Source of the DNA: Labrys sp. KNU-23
GTDB taxonomy: Bacteria; Pseudomonadota; Alphaproteobacteria; Rhizobiales; Labraceae
Reading direction: 5' to 3'
NCBI RefSeq assembly: GCF_008330945.1
Contig: NZ_CP043488.1
Coordinates: forward strand, 1,896,501-1,960,500
DNA length: 64,000 nucleotides
Under the pieces are notes generated by a model. That model was not told the origin of the DNA. It searched no databases and saw only the letters and a program-made list of their open reading frames with translations. The translations under genes were made by a program, and so were the position numbers. Shown here piece by piece: positions 1-10,252 of the stretch. Each line of letters starts with the position of its first letter. The stretch's first letter is position 1.

Positions 1-111
1 ATACCTCCGGGCGACAGCAAGGCTTGCGTTGGTAGGCGATGGATGCATTCTAGGCTATAAAACTGGGCGTTCGCAACCAGCCTGGGCAAATACTCGGAGG
101 TATGGGACATC

Positions 112-1068
112 ATGAGCGACCTGGGAGACCTGCAAAACCGCAAGCTCGACCTCGCCACCCGCGCCGCCTGGCTCTATTATATCGACGGAGCGACCCAGGA
201 CGAGATCGCCACCCAATTCGACATTTCACGCCAGAGCGTGCAGCGCCTGGTCGCGCTGGCGGTTTCGGAACGGGTGATCGAGTTCCGCATCCAGAGCCCC
301 ATCGCCGAATGCACCGCCCTGGCCAAGCAATTGCGCGAACGCTACGGACTGACCATCTGCGAGGTGGTGCCGAACGGCCTGCATGACCCCCTGGCGGCTG
401 TGGGCCTGGCCGCCGCCCAGATCCTGGAGACCCAGTTCAGCCAACGTGGTTCGGGCGTCTTCGGTTTCTCGACCGGCCGTACCCTGCTGCGCATGGTGCG
501 CGAAATCTCGGCCAAGCCGCGCCCCGATCTCAAAATGGTGTCGATCGTCGGCAACGCCGCCCGCGATGGCTGCGTCAGCCCCTTCGAGATCGCCATGCGC
601 CTGGCCGATAAGCTGGACGCAAAATGCTACCCCCTGCAGATGCCGGTGCTCGCCGACACCATCGAGCATTGCCAGTCCCTGCGAAGCCAGCCGGTGCATG
701 CCCTGCTGCAGGACCTGGTTGAGACGGCGCGGGCCGTCTATGTCGGCGTCAGCGACGTCAGCTACGGCTCTCCCATTCACCAGGATGGCTTCGTGCTGGA
801 ATCGGAAATGCATTATCTGATCGAGAACGGCGCCATCGGCGAAATCGCGGCCTGGCCCTTCGATCGCAACGGCCGCATCCTGCAGAATGACTATACCGAG
901 CGCCTTCCCGGCTTCCGCCCCGACCGGCTGGCGCGCCTCGTGCCGGTGGTCGGCGTCGCGGCCGGCCAGCGCAAGATCGCGCCGATCCGTGCTGCGCTGA
1001 AGGGCGACCTGCTTTCCGGGCTGATCACCGACGAACAGACGGCCACCGCTCTGCTCGAACAGCCCTGA
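112..1068 (+). CDS. SorC/DeoR-type sugar-binding transcriptional regulator
   Basis: A 318-residue regulator. A helix-turn-helix lies near residues 20-50 (region DEIATQFDISRQSVQRLV), followed by the long SorC effector-binding domain, which in this family binds phosphorylated sugars. Its full length is normal for the family. The ATG at 112 follows GGAGG at 97-101; the spacing is a little long, but this start gives the usual short N-terminus before the helix-turn-helix. It stands directly upstream of a polyol ABC importer on the same strand, so it probably controls that operon (inference from position). SorC regulators of polyol operons often activate in response to substrate. Confidence 0.9.
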   Translation: MSDLGDLQNRKLDLATRAAWLYYIDGATQDEIATQFDISRQSVQRLVALAVSERVIEFRIQSPIAECTALAKQLRERYGLTICEVVPNGLHDPLAAVGLAAAQILETQFSQRGSGVFGFSTGRTLLRMVREISAKPRPDLKMVSIVGNAARDGCVSPFEIAMRLADKLDAKCYPLQMPVLADTIEHCQSLRSQPVHALLQDLVETARAVYVGVSDVSYGSPIHQDGFVLESEMHYLIENGAIGEIAAWPFDRNGRILQNDYTERLPGFRPDRLARLVPVVGVAAGQRKIAPIRAALKGDLLSGLITDEQTATALLEQP

Positions 1069-1166
1069 CCCTGCCCAAGACCGAAAATCACCACACCCGC
1101 GGGCCATAGGCGCGCGCGCCGACGCTCGCCTGCCCCACCGGGCGCAATCCCGGCGCATGAGGCAGC

Positions 1167-1196
1167 TTGACATTAAGCCGCGTCACTGAGAATATG
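1167..1196 (+). promoter_or_regulatory. candidate promoter of the polyol importer operon
   Basis: TTGACA at 1167-1172 is a perfect -35 hexamer in the gap between the SorC gene and the binding-protein gene. The matching -10 region (around 1190-1196, GAATATG) is poor, which would fit an activator-dependent promoter. Seen by eye only; no start site is known. Confidence 0.35.
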
Positions 1197-1267
1197 CCCT
1201 CGTATTGGGCGTCTGCCCACGCCCACAAGCCGTGACAAGCGGCGCGCATTTTTTACGGGAGGTTCTG

Positions 1268-2596
1268 GTGCAAACGGCAAAATCACTGATTGCGCTTGCA
1301 GGCGCGCTTGCCTGCGGCGTTTCCCTCGCCTGGTCCCCAATGGCCGGGGCCGCCGAGACGTTGACGATCGCCACGGTGAATAATGGCGACATGGTCCGGA
1401 TGCAGAAGCTTTCGGAGGACTTCACCAAGGCCAATCCGGACATCACGCTGAACTGGGTCACGCTCGAGGAGAATGCTCTTCGCGAGAAGGTGACGACCGA
1501 CATCGCCACCAAGGCCGGCCAGTTCGACATTCTCACCATCGGTACCTATGAAGTACCGATCTGGGCCAAGAAGGGGTGGCTGGTTTCGCTCGACAAGCTC
1601 GGCGACGGCTATGACACCAATGACCTGATCAAGCCGATCCGCGACGGCCTGACCTATGAAGGCAAGCTCTACGCCGCCCCCTTCTACGGCGAGTCCTCGA
1701 TGATCATGTATCGCAAGGACCTGTTCGAGAAGGCCGGGCTGAAGATGCCCGACAGCCCGACCTGGGACTTCGTGGCCGATGCCGCCAAGAAGCTGAAGAC
1801 CGCCGACACCTACGGCATCTGCCTGCGCGGCAAGGCCGGCTGGGGCGAGAACATGGCCTTCCTCACCGCCATGTCCAACTCCTTCGGCGCCCGCTGGTTC
1901 GACGAGAAATGGGTTCCTCAGTTCGACCAGCCCGAATGGAAGGCGACGCTCACCTTCTATGTGAACCTGCTCAAGGAGGCCGGCCCGCCGGACGCTTCCT
2001 CCAACGGCTTCAACGAGAACCTGACCCTGTTCAACCAGGGCAAATGCGCCATGTGGATCGATGCCACGGTGGCGGCCGGCTTCGTGACCGATCCCAAGCA
2101 ATCGACCGTCTCCGACAAGGTCGCCTTCGCCCTCGCCCCCAATACGGGCCTGGGCAAGAACGCCAACTGGCTGTGGGCCTGGTCGCTCGCCGTTCCCGCA
2201 GGCTCGCAGAAGGTGGAAGCCGCCGAAAAGTTCATCGCCTGGGCGACCAGCAAGGATTATTCGGCTCTGGTTGCCAAGGTCGAGGGCAATTGGGCCGCCG
2301 CCCCTCCCGGAACCCGCACCTCGCTCTACAACAATCCCGACTATCAGAAGGCTGCGCCCTTCGCCAAGCTGACGCTGGATTCGATCATGTCGGCGGATCC
2401 GACCCATCCCACCGTCAAGCCGGTGCCCTATGTCGGCGTGCAGTTCGTGGCCATTCCCGAGTTCCAGGGCATGGGCACCTCTGTGGGCCAGCAATTCTCC
2501 TCGGCCCTGGCCGGCTCGGCCTCGATCGACGACGCCCTGGCTGCGGCGCAGAAGCTGGTGACCCGGACCATGACCAAGGCCGGCTACATCAAATGA
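1268..2596 (+). CDS. smoE: polyol (sorbitol/mannitol-type) ABC transporter substrate-binding protein
   Basis: Periplasmic solute-binding protein of the extracellular family 1 type, about 442 residues. GTG at 1268 is preferred because GGAGG lies at 1258-1262 and translation from there begins with a typical signal peptide ending in AGAAETL; the upstream ATG at 1205 would add 21 residues without signal character. The mature part opens TLTIATVNNGDMVRMQKLS and resembles the SmoE/MtlE binding proteins of rhizobial polyol importers. It is first in an operon with two permeases and an ATPase. The exact ligand (sorbitol, mannitol, another polyol) cannot be told by eye. Confidence 0.85.
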   Translation: MQTAKSLIALAGALACGVSLAWSPMAGAAETLTIATVNNGDMVRMQKLSEDFTKANPDITLNWVTLEENALREKVTTDIATKAGQFDILTIGTYEVPIWAKKGWLVSLDKLGDGYDTNDLIKPIRDGLTYEGKLYAAPFYGESSMIMYRKDLFEKAGLKMPDSPTWDFVADAAKKLKTADTYGICLRGKAGWGENMAFLTAMSNSFGARWFDEKWVPQFDQPEWKATLTFYVNLLKEAGPPDASSNGFNENLTLFNQGKCAMWIDATVAAGFVTDPKQSTVSDKVAFALAPNTGLGKNANWLWAWSLAVPAGSQKVEAAEKFIAWATSKDYSALVAKVEGNWAAAPPGTRTSLYNNPDYQKAAPFAKLTLDSIMSADPTHPTVKPVPYVGVQFVAIPEFQGMGTSVGQQFSSALAGSASIDDALAAAQKLVTRTMTKAGYIK

Positions 2597-2639
2597 CCCC
2601 TTCCTCCCGGGACGGGGCTCATCGCCCCTCCTGAAACTT

Positions 2640-2671
2640 GGCTGTCCCGGCTCTTCATCACCGGGACAGCC
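2640..2671 (+). terminator. perfect hairpin between binding-protein and permease genes
   Basis: GGCTGTCCCGG (2640-2650) and CCGGGACAGCC (2661-2671) form a perfect 11-bp stem with a 10-base loop. No T-run follows, so this is more likely an mRNA-stabilising or attenuating hairpin than a full terminator. In ABC operons such hairpins protect the binding-protein message and lower expression of the permeases downstream. Confidence 0.6.
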
Positions 2672-2863
2672 ACCTTCAAGACTTGAACGAAGCGTCTTGC
2701 GATTTGAAGAGCTCGCCAGGTTTTGCCTGGATCGCCGAGATTTTGCGGGATCGTTACGAGGCGCCGAGACGTCGCAGCAAAGTATCCGATCGAATAAGCG
2801 TTCGGGCTCGAACGCGCTTTGCTCAGGAACATTCAAGATTTGGTCTGTGGGGAGGACCTCAAG

Positions 2864-3730
2864 ATGGCAACGCAGCAGACGCGTGTGCTCGCCAGGGTGG
2901 CCGTCGCGCCCTCGGTCATCATGCTCTTCATCTGGATGATCGTTCCGCTCGTCCTGACGATCTATTATTCGCTCAACAACTACACGCTCGACGACCCGAC
3001 GAATTTCTACTGGAACAGCTTCGGTAACTATACCTACTTCCTGACCGATCCCACTTTCTTCAAGTCGCTGGGCGTCTCGCTGCTGATCGTCGGCTCCGTG
3101 CTTGCCATCACCATCGTCGGGGGCATCCTGATCGCTCTCCTGATGGATCAGCCCTTCGCCGGTCAGGGCATCGTGCGCCTGATGGTGCTGGCGCCGTTCT
3201 TCGTGATGCCGACGGTGGCCGCGCTGATCTGGAAGAACCTGTTCATGAACGCCGATTCAGGCCTGCTGACCTGGGTCTCGCAGACGCTGCACCTGCCGGT
3301 GGTCATCTGGTTCACCAACTGGCCCCTGCTGTCGATCATCATCATCGTGGCCTGGCAATGGCTGCCTTTCGCCACCCTGATCCTGCTCACCGCCATCCAG
3401 TCGCTGGACGAGGAGCAGAAGGAAGCCTCCCAACTCGATGGCGCCAAGCCGCTTTCCTTCTTCTTCTACATCGTGCTGCCGCATCTTTCGCGCGCCATCA
3501 CGGTGGTGATCCTGATCGAGACCATCTTCCTCCTCAACATCTTCGCCGAGATCAAGGTCACCACCAATGGCAGCCTGAACACGGCCAACCTGCCCTTCCT
3601 GGTCTATCTCACCGAGGCGGGTGACCATGATATCGGGGCGGCCTCGGCCGGCGCGCTGGTCGCCGTGGTGCTGGCCAATATCGTCGCCTTCTTCCTCGTC
3701 CGCATGATCGGCAAGAATCTGGAGGCCTGA
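2864..3730 (+). CDS. smoF: polyol ABC transporter permease (first subunit)
   Basis: Inner-membrane permease of the MalF/SmoF type, 288 residues from ATG 2864, which has GGAGG at 2851-2855. Six or so hydrophobic segments are visible. The cytoplasmic EAA loop that docks with the ATPase reads EEQKEASQLDGAKPLSFF. It stops 3 bases before the second permease, as expected for a co-translated pair. A longer reading from 2819 lacks a ribosome-binding site. Confidence 0.9.
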   Translation: MATQQTRVLARVAVAPSVIMLFIWMIVPLVLTIYYSLNNYTLDDPTNFYWNSFGNYTYFLTDPTFFKSLGVSLLIVGSVLAITIVGGILIALLMDQPFAGQGIVRLMVLAPFFVMPTVAALIWKNLFMNADSGLLTWVSQTLHLPVVIWFTNWPLLSIIIIVAWQWLPFATLILLTAIQSLDEEQKEASQLDGAKPLSFFFYIVLPHLSRAITVVILIETIFLLNIFAEIKVTTNGSLNTANLPFLVYLTEAGDHDIGAASAGALVAVVLANIVAFFLVRMIGKNLEA

Positions 3731-3733
3731 GCC

Positions 3734-4564
3734 ATGGCACGCGCAGTTTCTACCCGGCGCAAGGTCGCCGTGACGGCCGCCGCCTGGATCGTCGGCTTCC
3801 TGATCTTCTTCCCGATCCTGTGGATGGTGATCACCAGCTTCAAGACCGAGGGCGAGGCGGGCATCCTGCCGCCGAAATTCGTCTTCTTCGAATGGACGCT
3901 GGAGAATTACCGCAACATCTTCACGCAATCCAACTATGGCAGGGCCGCGCTCAACTCGATCTTCCTGTCGGTCGGCTCGACCCTGCTCGGCCTGATCTTC
4001 GCGGTTCCGGCCGCCTGGGCCATGGCCTTCTCGCCTGGCAAGCGCACCAAGGACCTCTTGATGTGGATGCTCTCCACCAAGATGATGCCGGCGGTCGGCG
4101 CCTTGATGCCGATCTTCCTGCTCTTCAACCGCTGGGGCCTGCTCGACAGCCGCTGGAGCGTGATGGTTGTCCTGTTCCTGCTCAACCTGCCGATCGTGGT
4201 GTGGATGCTCTACACCTATTTCAAGGAAATCCCCGGCGAGATCCTGGAAGCAGCCCGCATGGACGGGGCCTCGCTCTGGCGCGAGATCGTCTATGTGCTG
4301 ACGCCGATGGCAATCCCCGGCATCGCTTCCACGCTCTTGCTCAACACCATCCTGGCCTGGAACGAAGCGTTCTGGACCCTCAACCTGACCACCTTCGATG
4401 CCGCACCGCTGCCGCAGTTCATCGCGGGCTATTCGGCCAAGATGGGGCTGTTCTGGGCAACGCTGTCAGCCGCGTCGACCCTCGCCATCCTGCCGATCGT
4501 GGTGCTCGGCTGGTTCTCGCAAAAGCAACTCGTCCGCGGTCTCACCTTCGGCGCCGTGAAATGA
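3734..4564 (+). CDS. smoG: polyol ABC transporter permease (second subunit)
   Basis: MalG/SmoG-type permease of 276 residues. It has a hydrophobic N-terminal segment (AAAWIVGFLIFFPILWMVI), a long periplasmic stretch, and the EAA loop PGEILEAARMDGASLWREI in the C-terminal third. It forms the membrane channel with the preceding permease. Only 3 bases separate it from its partner and 35 from the ATPase. Confidence 0.9.
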   Translation: MARAVSTRRKVAVTAAAWIVGFLIFFPILWMVITSFKTEGEAGILPPKFVFFEWTLENYRNIFTQSNYGRAALNSIFLSVGSTLLGLIFAVPAAWAMAFSPGKRTKDLLMWMLSTKMMPAVGALMPIFLLFNRWGLLDSRWSVMVVLFLLNLPIVVWMLYTYFKEIPGEILEAARMDGASLWREIVYVLTPMAIPGIASTLLLNTILAWNEAFWTLNLTTFDAAPLPQFIAGYSAKMGLFWATLSAASTLAILPIVVLGWFSQKQLVRGLTFGAVK

Positions 4565-4599
4565 CGAACCAAAACACTTCAGAATGGGGAGCTGCGTAA

Positions 4600-5601
<1,002 letters not shown>

Positions 5602-5655
5602 TCCTCGGGTTCGGTTGCTCCGAAACCGGTCGAATAATCGAGGGCACCTCGACCT

Positions 5656-5748
5656 TTGCCATCACCGGGCTCGTCCCGGTGATCCAGGCGCCAGGATCTC
5701 GACGGATCGCGATATCTGGATGCCCGGGACAAGCCTCGGGCATGACGA
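5656..5748. repeat. REP-like palindromic intergenic element
   Basis: Two hairpins: ATCACCGGG/CCCGGTGAT at 5661-5683 and an imperfect ATGCCCG/CGGGCAT at 5720-5743. They are bracketed by CCAGG and CTGG so the whole can fold back. Wording such as CCGGTGATCCAGG and GGATGCCCGGGAC is typical of rhizobial REP-type elements. It fills much of the 323-base gap before the SDR gene; the remainder shows no gene. Confidence 0.6.
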
Positions 5749-5924
5749 GGAACCGAGCTTTTCTGGGCTTTGATGCGCATTCGAGCAACCTGCTCGCCCG
5801 CCGCCTAAATGGTATGGCCAATGCAGGATTGGCTTCGTCGAATCAGCATGCCGCATTAGATTGACCGTAGCTGCACGGGCTTTTGTTCCGTTTGCAAAAT
5901 CGATGCAGCAAACGGGAGCGACGC

Positions 5925-6722
5925 ATGAAAGGATCCGCGATGTACAAGAAAAAACTCGATCTCACTGGCCGCCATGCCCTCGTCACGGGTGGCGGGCGCG
6001 GCATCGGCCTGGCCTGTGCCGAAGCATTGGCTGAATTCGGGGCCGAGGTCGTCATCGCCGATTTCGACATGAAGGTCGCGGCCGAGGGACAGGCAGCCCT
6101 CGCAGCCAAGGGCTACAAGGCCGAAACGGTGCAGATGGATGTCACCAAATCCGATCAGGTGACCCGCGTGGCCGATGAACTCGCCGCCAAGGGCCGCACC
6201 GTCGAGATCCTGGTCAACAATGCCGGCATCGCCCGCTCGATGACCCCGGCCGAAGACGTCGCCGACGAGCATTGGCTCAACGTGCTCGACGTCAACCTGA
6301 ACGGGGTGTTCTGGTGCTGCCGCGCCTTCGGCAAGCACATGCTGGCGGCCAGGAAGGGCTCGATCATCAATATCGGCTCGATGTCCGGGATCATCGTCAA
6401 CAAACCGCAGGAGCAGTCCTACTACAACGCCTCCAAGGCCGGCGTGCATCACCTCACCAAGTCCCTGGCGGCCGAATGGGGTCTGCGCGGCGTGCGGGTG
6501 AACTCCGTCGCCCCCACCTATATCAACACGCCGCTGACCGCCTATGCCGCGACGGACCCGGCCAATGCGGCGATGTTCAAGACCTGGCTCGAGATGACTC
6601 CGCAGGGACGGATGGGCGAGCCGGAGGAAATCGCCTCTGCCGTGCAGTTCCTCGCCTCCGACGCCGCCAGCCTGATGACCGGCTCGATCGTCGTCGTCGA
6701 TGGCGGCTATACTTGCTGGTAA
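5925..6722 (+). CDS. SDR-family polyol/sugar dehydrogenase
   Basis: Classical short-chain dehydrogenase of about 265 residues. The Rossmann glycine motif is TGGGRGIG, NNAG follows, and the catalytic Ser, Tyr and Lys lie in IGSMSG and YYNASK. It most resembles polyol 2-dehydrogenases that oxidise a sugar alcohol to a ketose with NAD+. ATG 5925 has GGGAGCGACGC just upstream; ATG 5940 is also possible. Position behind a polyol importer and before a strong terminator supports oxidation of the imported polyol (inference). Confidence 0.85.
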   Translation: MKGSAMYKKKLDLTGRHALVTGGGRGIGLACAEALAEFGAEVVIADFDMKVAAEGQAALAAKGYKAETVQMDVTKSDQVTRVADELAAKGRTVEILVNNAGIARSMTPAEDVADEHWLNVLDVNLNGVFWCCRAFGKHMLAARKGSIINIGSMSGIIVNKPQEQSYYNASKAGVHHLTKSLAAEWGLRGVRVNSVAPTYINTPLTAYAATDPANAAMFKTWLEMTPQGRMGEPEEIASAVQFLASDAASLMTGSIVVVDGGYTCW

Positions 6723-6730
6723 ACGCCAAG

Positions 6731-6764
6731 AAAAAGGGAGGGGTAAGATCCCCTCCCTCGTTTT
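6731..6764 (+). terminator. Rho-independent terminator of the polyol operon
   Basis: GGGAGGGG (6736-6743), six-base loop, CCCCTCCC (6750-6757), then TCGTTTT. A perfect 8-bp GC stem with T tail, a few bases behind the SDR stop codon. Confidence 0.85.
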
Positions 6765-6800
6765 ATCACAACCTGATAACGCCCCTCGCAAAGATCGATA

Positions 6801-6894
6801 CGTCATTGCGAGCGTAGCGAAGCAATCCAGTCTTCATGGGACATCAGGCGAATGTCTCCTGGATTGCCACGTCGCTTCGCTCCTCGCAATGACG
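6801..6894. repeat. palindromic intergenic repeat of CGTCATTGCGAG type
   Basis: The left arm, 6801-6830, starts CGTCATTGCGAGCG and ends AGCAATCCAG. The right arm, 6859-6894, starts CTGGATTGC and ends CTCGCAATGACG; the arms are near-complementary. This wording is widespread between genes in Rhizobiales genomes. It lies between the convergent SDR and mannose-1-phosphate guanylyltransferase genes. Confidence 0.8.
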
Positions 6895-6928
6895 CGACGT
6901 TCCAGGAACGAATAGGTCCGATCGCGCC

Positions 6929-8353
6929 TCAGGACGCGGCGCGGTTGTAGATGTCCTCGATGCGGATGATGTCGTCCTCGCCGAGATAGGAGCCGGTCTG
7001 CACTTCGATCAGTTCGAGCTCGATCTTGCCGGGATTCTCCAGCCGATGGGTGGAGCCGATCGGGATATAGATCGACTCGTTCTCGTGCAGCGTCTTGATC
7101 TGGCCGTTGATGCTGACATTGGCGACGCCGCGCACCACGATCCAGTGCTCCGAGCGGTGATGGTGCTTCTGCAGCGAAAGCTGGCCGCCGGGCTTGACCA
7201 CAATGCGCTTGACCTGGTGGCGCGCACCGAGATCGAGCGACTTGTAATGCCCCCAGGGCCTGTAGGACTGCAGATGGTCCTGGGTCAGCCCGTTATGGCT
7301 CTGCTTGAGCTTCTCGACCAGCGCCTTGATGCCGGCGGCATCGTCACGGCGAGCCACCAGAACCGCATCCCCCGTGGTGATGACGGCAAGATCGTCCAGG
7401 CCTACGACACAGACGAGCTGGCGCTCCGAGGACACCAGATTGTTGCGGGCATTGACGAACAAGGCCTCGCCCAGCTTGGCGTTGCCGGCCTCGTCCTGCG
7501 GCGAGAGCTCGCGCACCGCGCCCCAGGAGCCGACATCCGACCAGTCGAAGCTCGCCGGGACCACGGCGGCGGCCTGGGTCTTTTCCATCACGGCATAATC
7601 GACCGAGCGCTTGTCGCAACGGGCAAAGGCCTCGGCATCGAGACGCAGGAAACCGAGGTCGAGCTTGGCCTTGGCCACCGCCTCGTTCACAGCCTCGACC
7701 GTGTCGGCATCGCAACGGGCATATTCGCCGAGGAAGAAGCCGGCTTCGAACAGGAAATTGCCGGAGTTCCACAGATAGCCCTCGCGCACATAGCGTGTGG
7801 CGGTCTCGGCATCGGGTTTTTCCACGAAGCGGCGAACTTTCAAGACGCCGTCGGTCAGGGGGTCCCCCGCCTCGATATAGCCATAGCCGGTGGCGGGCTG
7901 GTTGGGCACCACGCCGAAGGTGACGATGCTCTTCTTGGCCGCCCCGCGACGCGCAGCCACGCAGGCGGCACGGAAGCCTTCGATATCCCGCACGCGGTGG
8001 TCGGCGGCCAGCGTCAGGACCGGCGTCTTGGCGCCGTCCCGCGAAGCGATGAAGGCTGCACCGGCAGCAATGGCGGGGCCGGAATCGCGTGCCTCCGGTT
8101 CGAGCACGATATCGGCCTCGATGCCGATCGACAGCAATTGGTCGGCGACCAGGAAGCGATGATCCTGGTTGGTGACGATCACGGGACGGCCGAACAGCTC
8201 GGCGCCGCTCACACGCCGCATCGTTTCCTGGAAGGTGGAGAGATCGCCGAATAAAGGCAGGAACTGCTTGGGCCGGCTGGCACGCGAGGCCGGCCACAAC
8301 CGCGTTCCGGAGCCGCCGCAAACGATCAGGGGAACGATCTGGGTAGACATCAT
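6929..8353 (-). CDS. mannose-1-phosphate guanylyltransferase / mannose-6-phosphate isomerase
   Basis: Type II bifunctional enzyme of about 474 residues that makes GDP-mannose for exopolysaccharide or LPS. The nucleotidyltransferase signature VCGGSGTRLWP is at the N-terminus, with FVEKP in the middle. A C-terminal cupin carries the isomerase histidines (LQKHHHRSEHW). The double ATG at 8350-8353 is chosen because homologues begin just before this signature; upstream TTG/ATG codons at 8378-8383 are possible. It stands alone, with no other polysaccharide genes beside it. Confidence 0.9.
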   Translation of the reverse strand: MMSTQIVPLIVCGGSGTRLWPASRASRPKQFLPLFGDLSTFQETMRRVSGAELFGRPVIVTNQDHRFLVADQLLSIGIEADIVLEPEARDSGPAIAAGAAFIASRDGAKTPVLTLAADHRVRDIEGFRAACVAARRGAAKKSIVTFGVVPNQPATGYGYIEAGDPLTDGVLKVRRFVEKPDAETATRYVREGYLWNSGNFLFEAGFFLGEYARCDADTVEAVNEAVAKAKLDLGFLRLDAEAFARCDKRSVDYAVMEKTQAAAVVPASFDWSDVGSWGAVRELSPQDEAGNAKLGEALFVNARNNLVSSERQLVCVVGLDDLAVITTGDAVLVARRDDAAGIKALVEKLKQSHNGLTQDHLQSYRPWGHYKSLDLGARHQVKRIVVKPGGQLSLQKHHHRSEHWIVVRGVANVSINGQIKTLHENESIYIPIGSTHRLENPGKIELELIEVQTGSYLGEDDIIRIEDIYNRAAS

Positions 8354-8537
8354 CCGCTCATGTTGAATTGGAGGAGCCATCAACTGATTAGCTCTATGCC
8401 ACGATTATACCGATAGAGGCAGATGATTTTCAGGCCTGCTTTGGTTTATTGCGCTCCTCTTAGGGGGCTTTTCACCACTGCAGTACTAATGCTTCCGGAT
8501 AGGGCAAGGTCTCCTGCGGCTGATGCAGCGCCCGTCA

Positions 8538-10055
8538 TTACTCTGCGGCGGCCAGCCCGTCCCGGTCCTGCGCGGGGCCATTGGGATCGCCTGGCGCGGT
8601 TTCCCAGCCCAGGTCCGGAATCACCGCGATGCGGGCGCCGCGCATGTCGACGCGTGTCATCACGAAATCCGCATTCTGCAGATGGCGGATCTGGCTGCGG
8701 GCGCGCCCGGCCGAGTGACTGCCGCAGCGCCTGGCGATCTCGGCATCCGGCGGACATGGCAGCCCCGTCATTGCAGCGGCGGCGAGGATCAGGAACACGG
8801 CCTGGAGATCGGCGGGCACCAGGCGGGCGTGGTCGAGCGCACGCTGCCATTGCTCCTGGTCGACGCTACCGGGATCGAGGCCAGCCCGGGCCGCGTTGAG
8901 CAGGAACTTGAACTCGGCCATGGTCGGCGGCGAACCGCCCAGCCGCTCGATGCGGCAGCGCACGATGAAGTCCTGATAGAGCACGGCATCGGTACGGAAA
9001 CTCGCATCCGGCTCCTCCATGATCGCAAAGGCGATACGGGCATGGGCCTGCTGCAGCTCGGCCGGTGGCATGGCGGGCAAGGCGTCCTCGCCGGCAGCTT
9101 CCACCGGCCTGTCGCGGACGAGCTGCTCGAGAATCTCCGTGGTCGACATCGGCGGCGGCGTCACCACCCGGCGTTCCGGACGGGGACGCGGCGCCGCCAC
9201 GGGCACCGGCGCCAGGATGAGATCGCGCGCGGCATCGCCCCCTTCCGGCAGCGGCGTCAGCTTGGGCGTTGCCACCTTGGGCCGTGTCTCCACCGAACCG
9301 ACCTTGATCGGCAGCGGGCGGCGCGAGAGAGCCGGTCCCAGCGCCACGAACTGGCCGCGCTGCAATTCCCGGAAGGTCTCGGCCTGGCGCCGGTCGAGGC
9401 CAAGCAGGTCGGCAGCGCGCGCCATGTCGATATCGAGGAAGGTGCGTCCCATCAGGAAATTGGACGCCTCGGCTGCGACATTCTTGGCGAGCTTGGCCAG
9501 GCGCTGGGTAGCGATGATGCCGGCAAGGCCGCGCTTGCGGCCGCGGCACATCAGGTTGGTCATCGCCCCGAGCGAGACCTTGCGAGCCTCTTCCCCGACC
9601 TCGCCGGAGGCGGCGGGCGCGAAGAGCTGGGCTTCGTCGACCACGACCAGCATCGGGAACCAGAAGTCGCGCTCGGCGTCGAACAGGGCATTGAGGAAAG
9701 CCGCCGCCGCCTTCATCTGCATTTCGGCGTCGAGGCTCTCCAGCACCAATACAGCCGAGACGCGGTGCTGGCGCACACGCTGGGCGATATGCTCGAGTTC
9801 TGCCAGGCTGCGCTCACCATCGATGACGACATGACCGTAGCGATCCGACAGGCTGGCGAACTCGCCTTCGGGATCGATGATGACCTGCTGGACATGGGGG
9901 GCGCTCTGCTCGAGCAGCCGGCGCAGGAGATGCGATTTGCCGGAACCCGAATTGCCCTGCACGAGCAGGCGCGTGGCCAGCAATTCCTCGATGTCGAGCA
10001 TTGCAGGCGCACTGCCGGCGGCAGACGCGACGCCCATCTCGATTTCGATCTTCAT
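8538..10055 (-). CDS. HerA-like ATP-binding protein (FtsK/HerA superfamily)
   Basis: A 505-residue ATPase. Walker A is QGNSGSGKSHLL near residue 35. Walker B is MLVVVDEAQLF, followed by a GRKRG-I-ATQRL segment typical of HerA/DUF87 motors. A proline-rich linker joins a C-terminal all-helical part that may be winged-helix. HerA proteins translocate DNA, usually with the NurA nuclease, but no NurA gene is adjacent. Function in this organism is unknown; a DNA repair or defence role would be a guess. Confidence 0.75.
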   Translation of the reverse strand: MKIEIEMGVASAAGSAPAMLDIEELLATRLLVQGNSGSGKSHLLRRLLEQSAPHVQQVIIDPEGEFASLSDRYGHVVIDGERSLAELEHIAQRVRQHRVSAVLVLESLDAEMQMKAAAAFLNALFDAERDFWFPMLVVVDEAQLFAPAASGEVGEEARKVSLGAMTNLMCRGRKRGLAGIIATQRLAKLAKNVAAEASNFLMGRTFLDIDMARAADLLGLDRRQAETFRELQRGQFVALGPALSRRPLPIKVGSVETRPKVATPKLTPLPEGGDAARDLILAPVPVAAPRPRPERRVVTPPPMSTTEILEQLVRDRPVEAAGEDALPAMPPAELQQAHARIAFAIMEEPDASFRTDAVLYQDFIVRCRIERLGGSPPTMAEFKFLLNAARAGLDPGSVDQEQWQRALDHARLVPADLQAVFLILAAAAMTGLPCPPDAEIARRCGSHSAGRARSQIRHLQNADFVMTRVDMRGARIAVIPDLGWETAPGDPNGPAQDRDGLAAAE

Positions 10056-10080
10056 CTCAAGCAGTGATTCCGGTTTCGTC

Positions 10081-10181
10081 CTAGAGCAAAGCGCGTTTAC
10101 ACGTAACCGCCGCTTTACTCTAACTCATTGTTTTGACGCGTCTTTGCGATTCTTGGTGATTCCGTCAAATCGCAAAACGCC
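10081..10181 (-). repeat. two-hairpin intergenic repeat, copy A (reverse)
   Basis: Reverse copy of the dispersed element. It opens CTAGAGCAAAGCGCG, carries the core TAACTCATTGTTTTGACGCG, and ends in the second arm pair TTTGCGATT/AATCGCAAAACGC. It fills most of the gap between the HerA-like and RpiR genes. Confidence 0.85.
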
Positions 10182-10252
10182 ATAGCCATAGCGCCCCTGA
10201 GGGGCTGCTCACAACCCCCGGCCGCCTTCGTCCGCCGGTTTCCACATCTCCC

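Noticed and set aside
1283-2836. Long minus-strand open frame (517 codons) opposite the polyol binding-protein gene
   Set aside because: Gly/Arg/His-rich low-information product with no domain; a typical GC-rich antisense shadow of the real gene.
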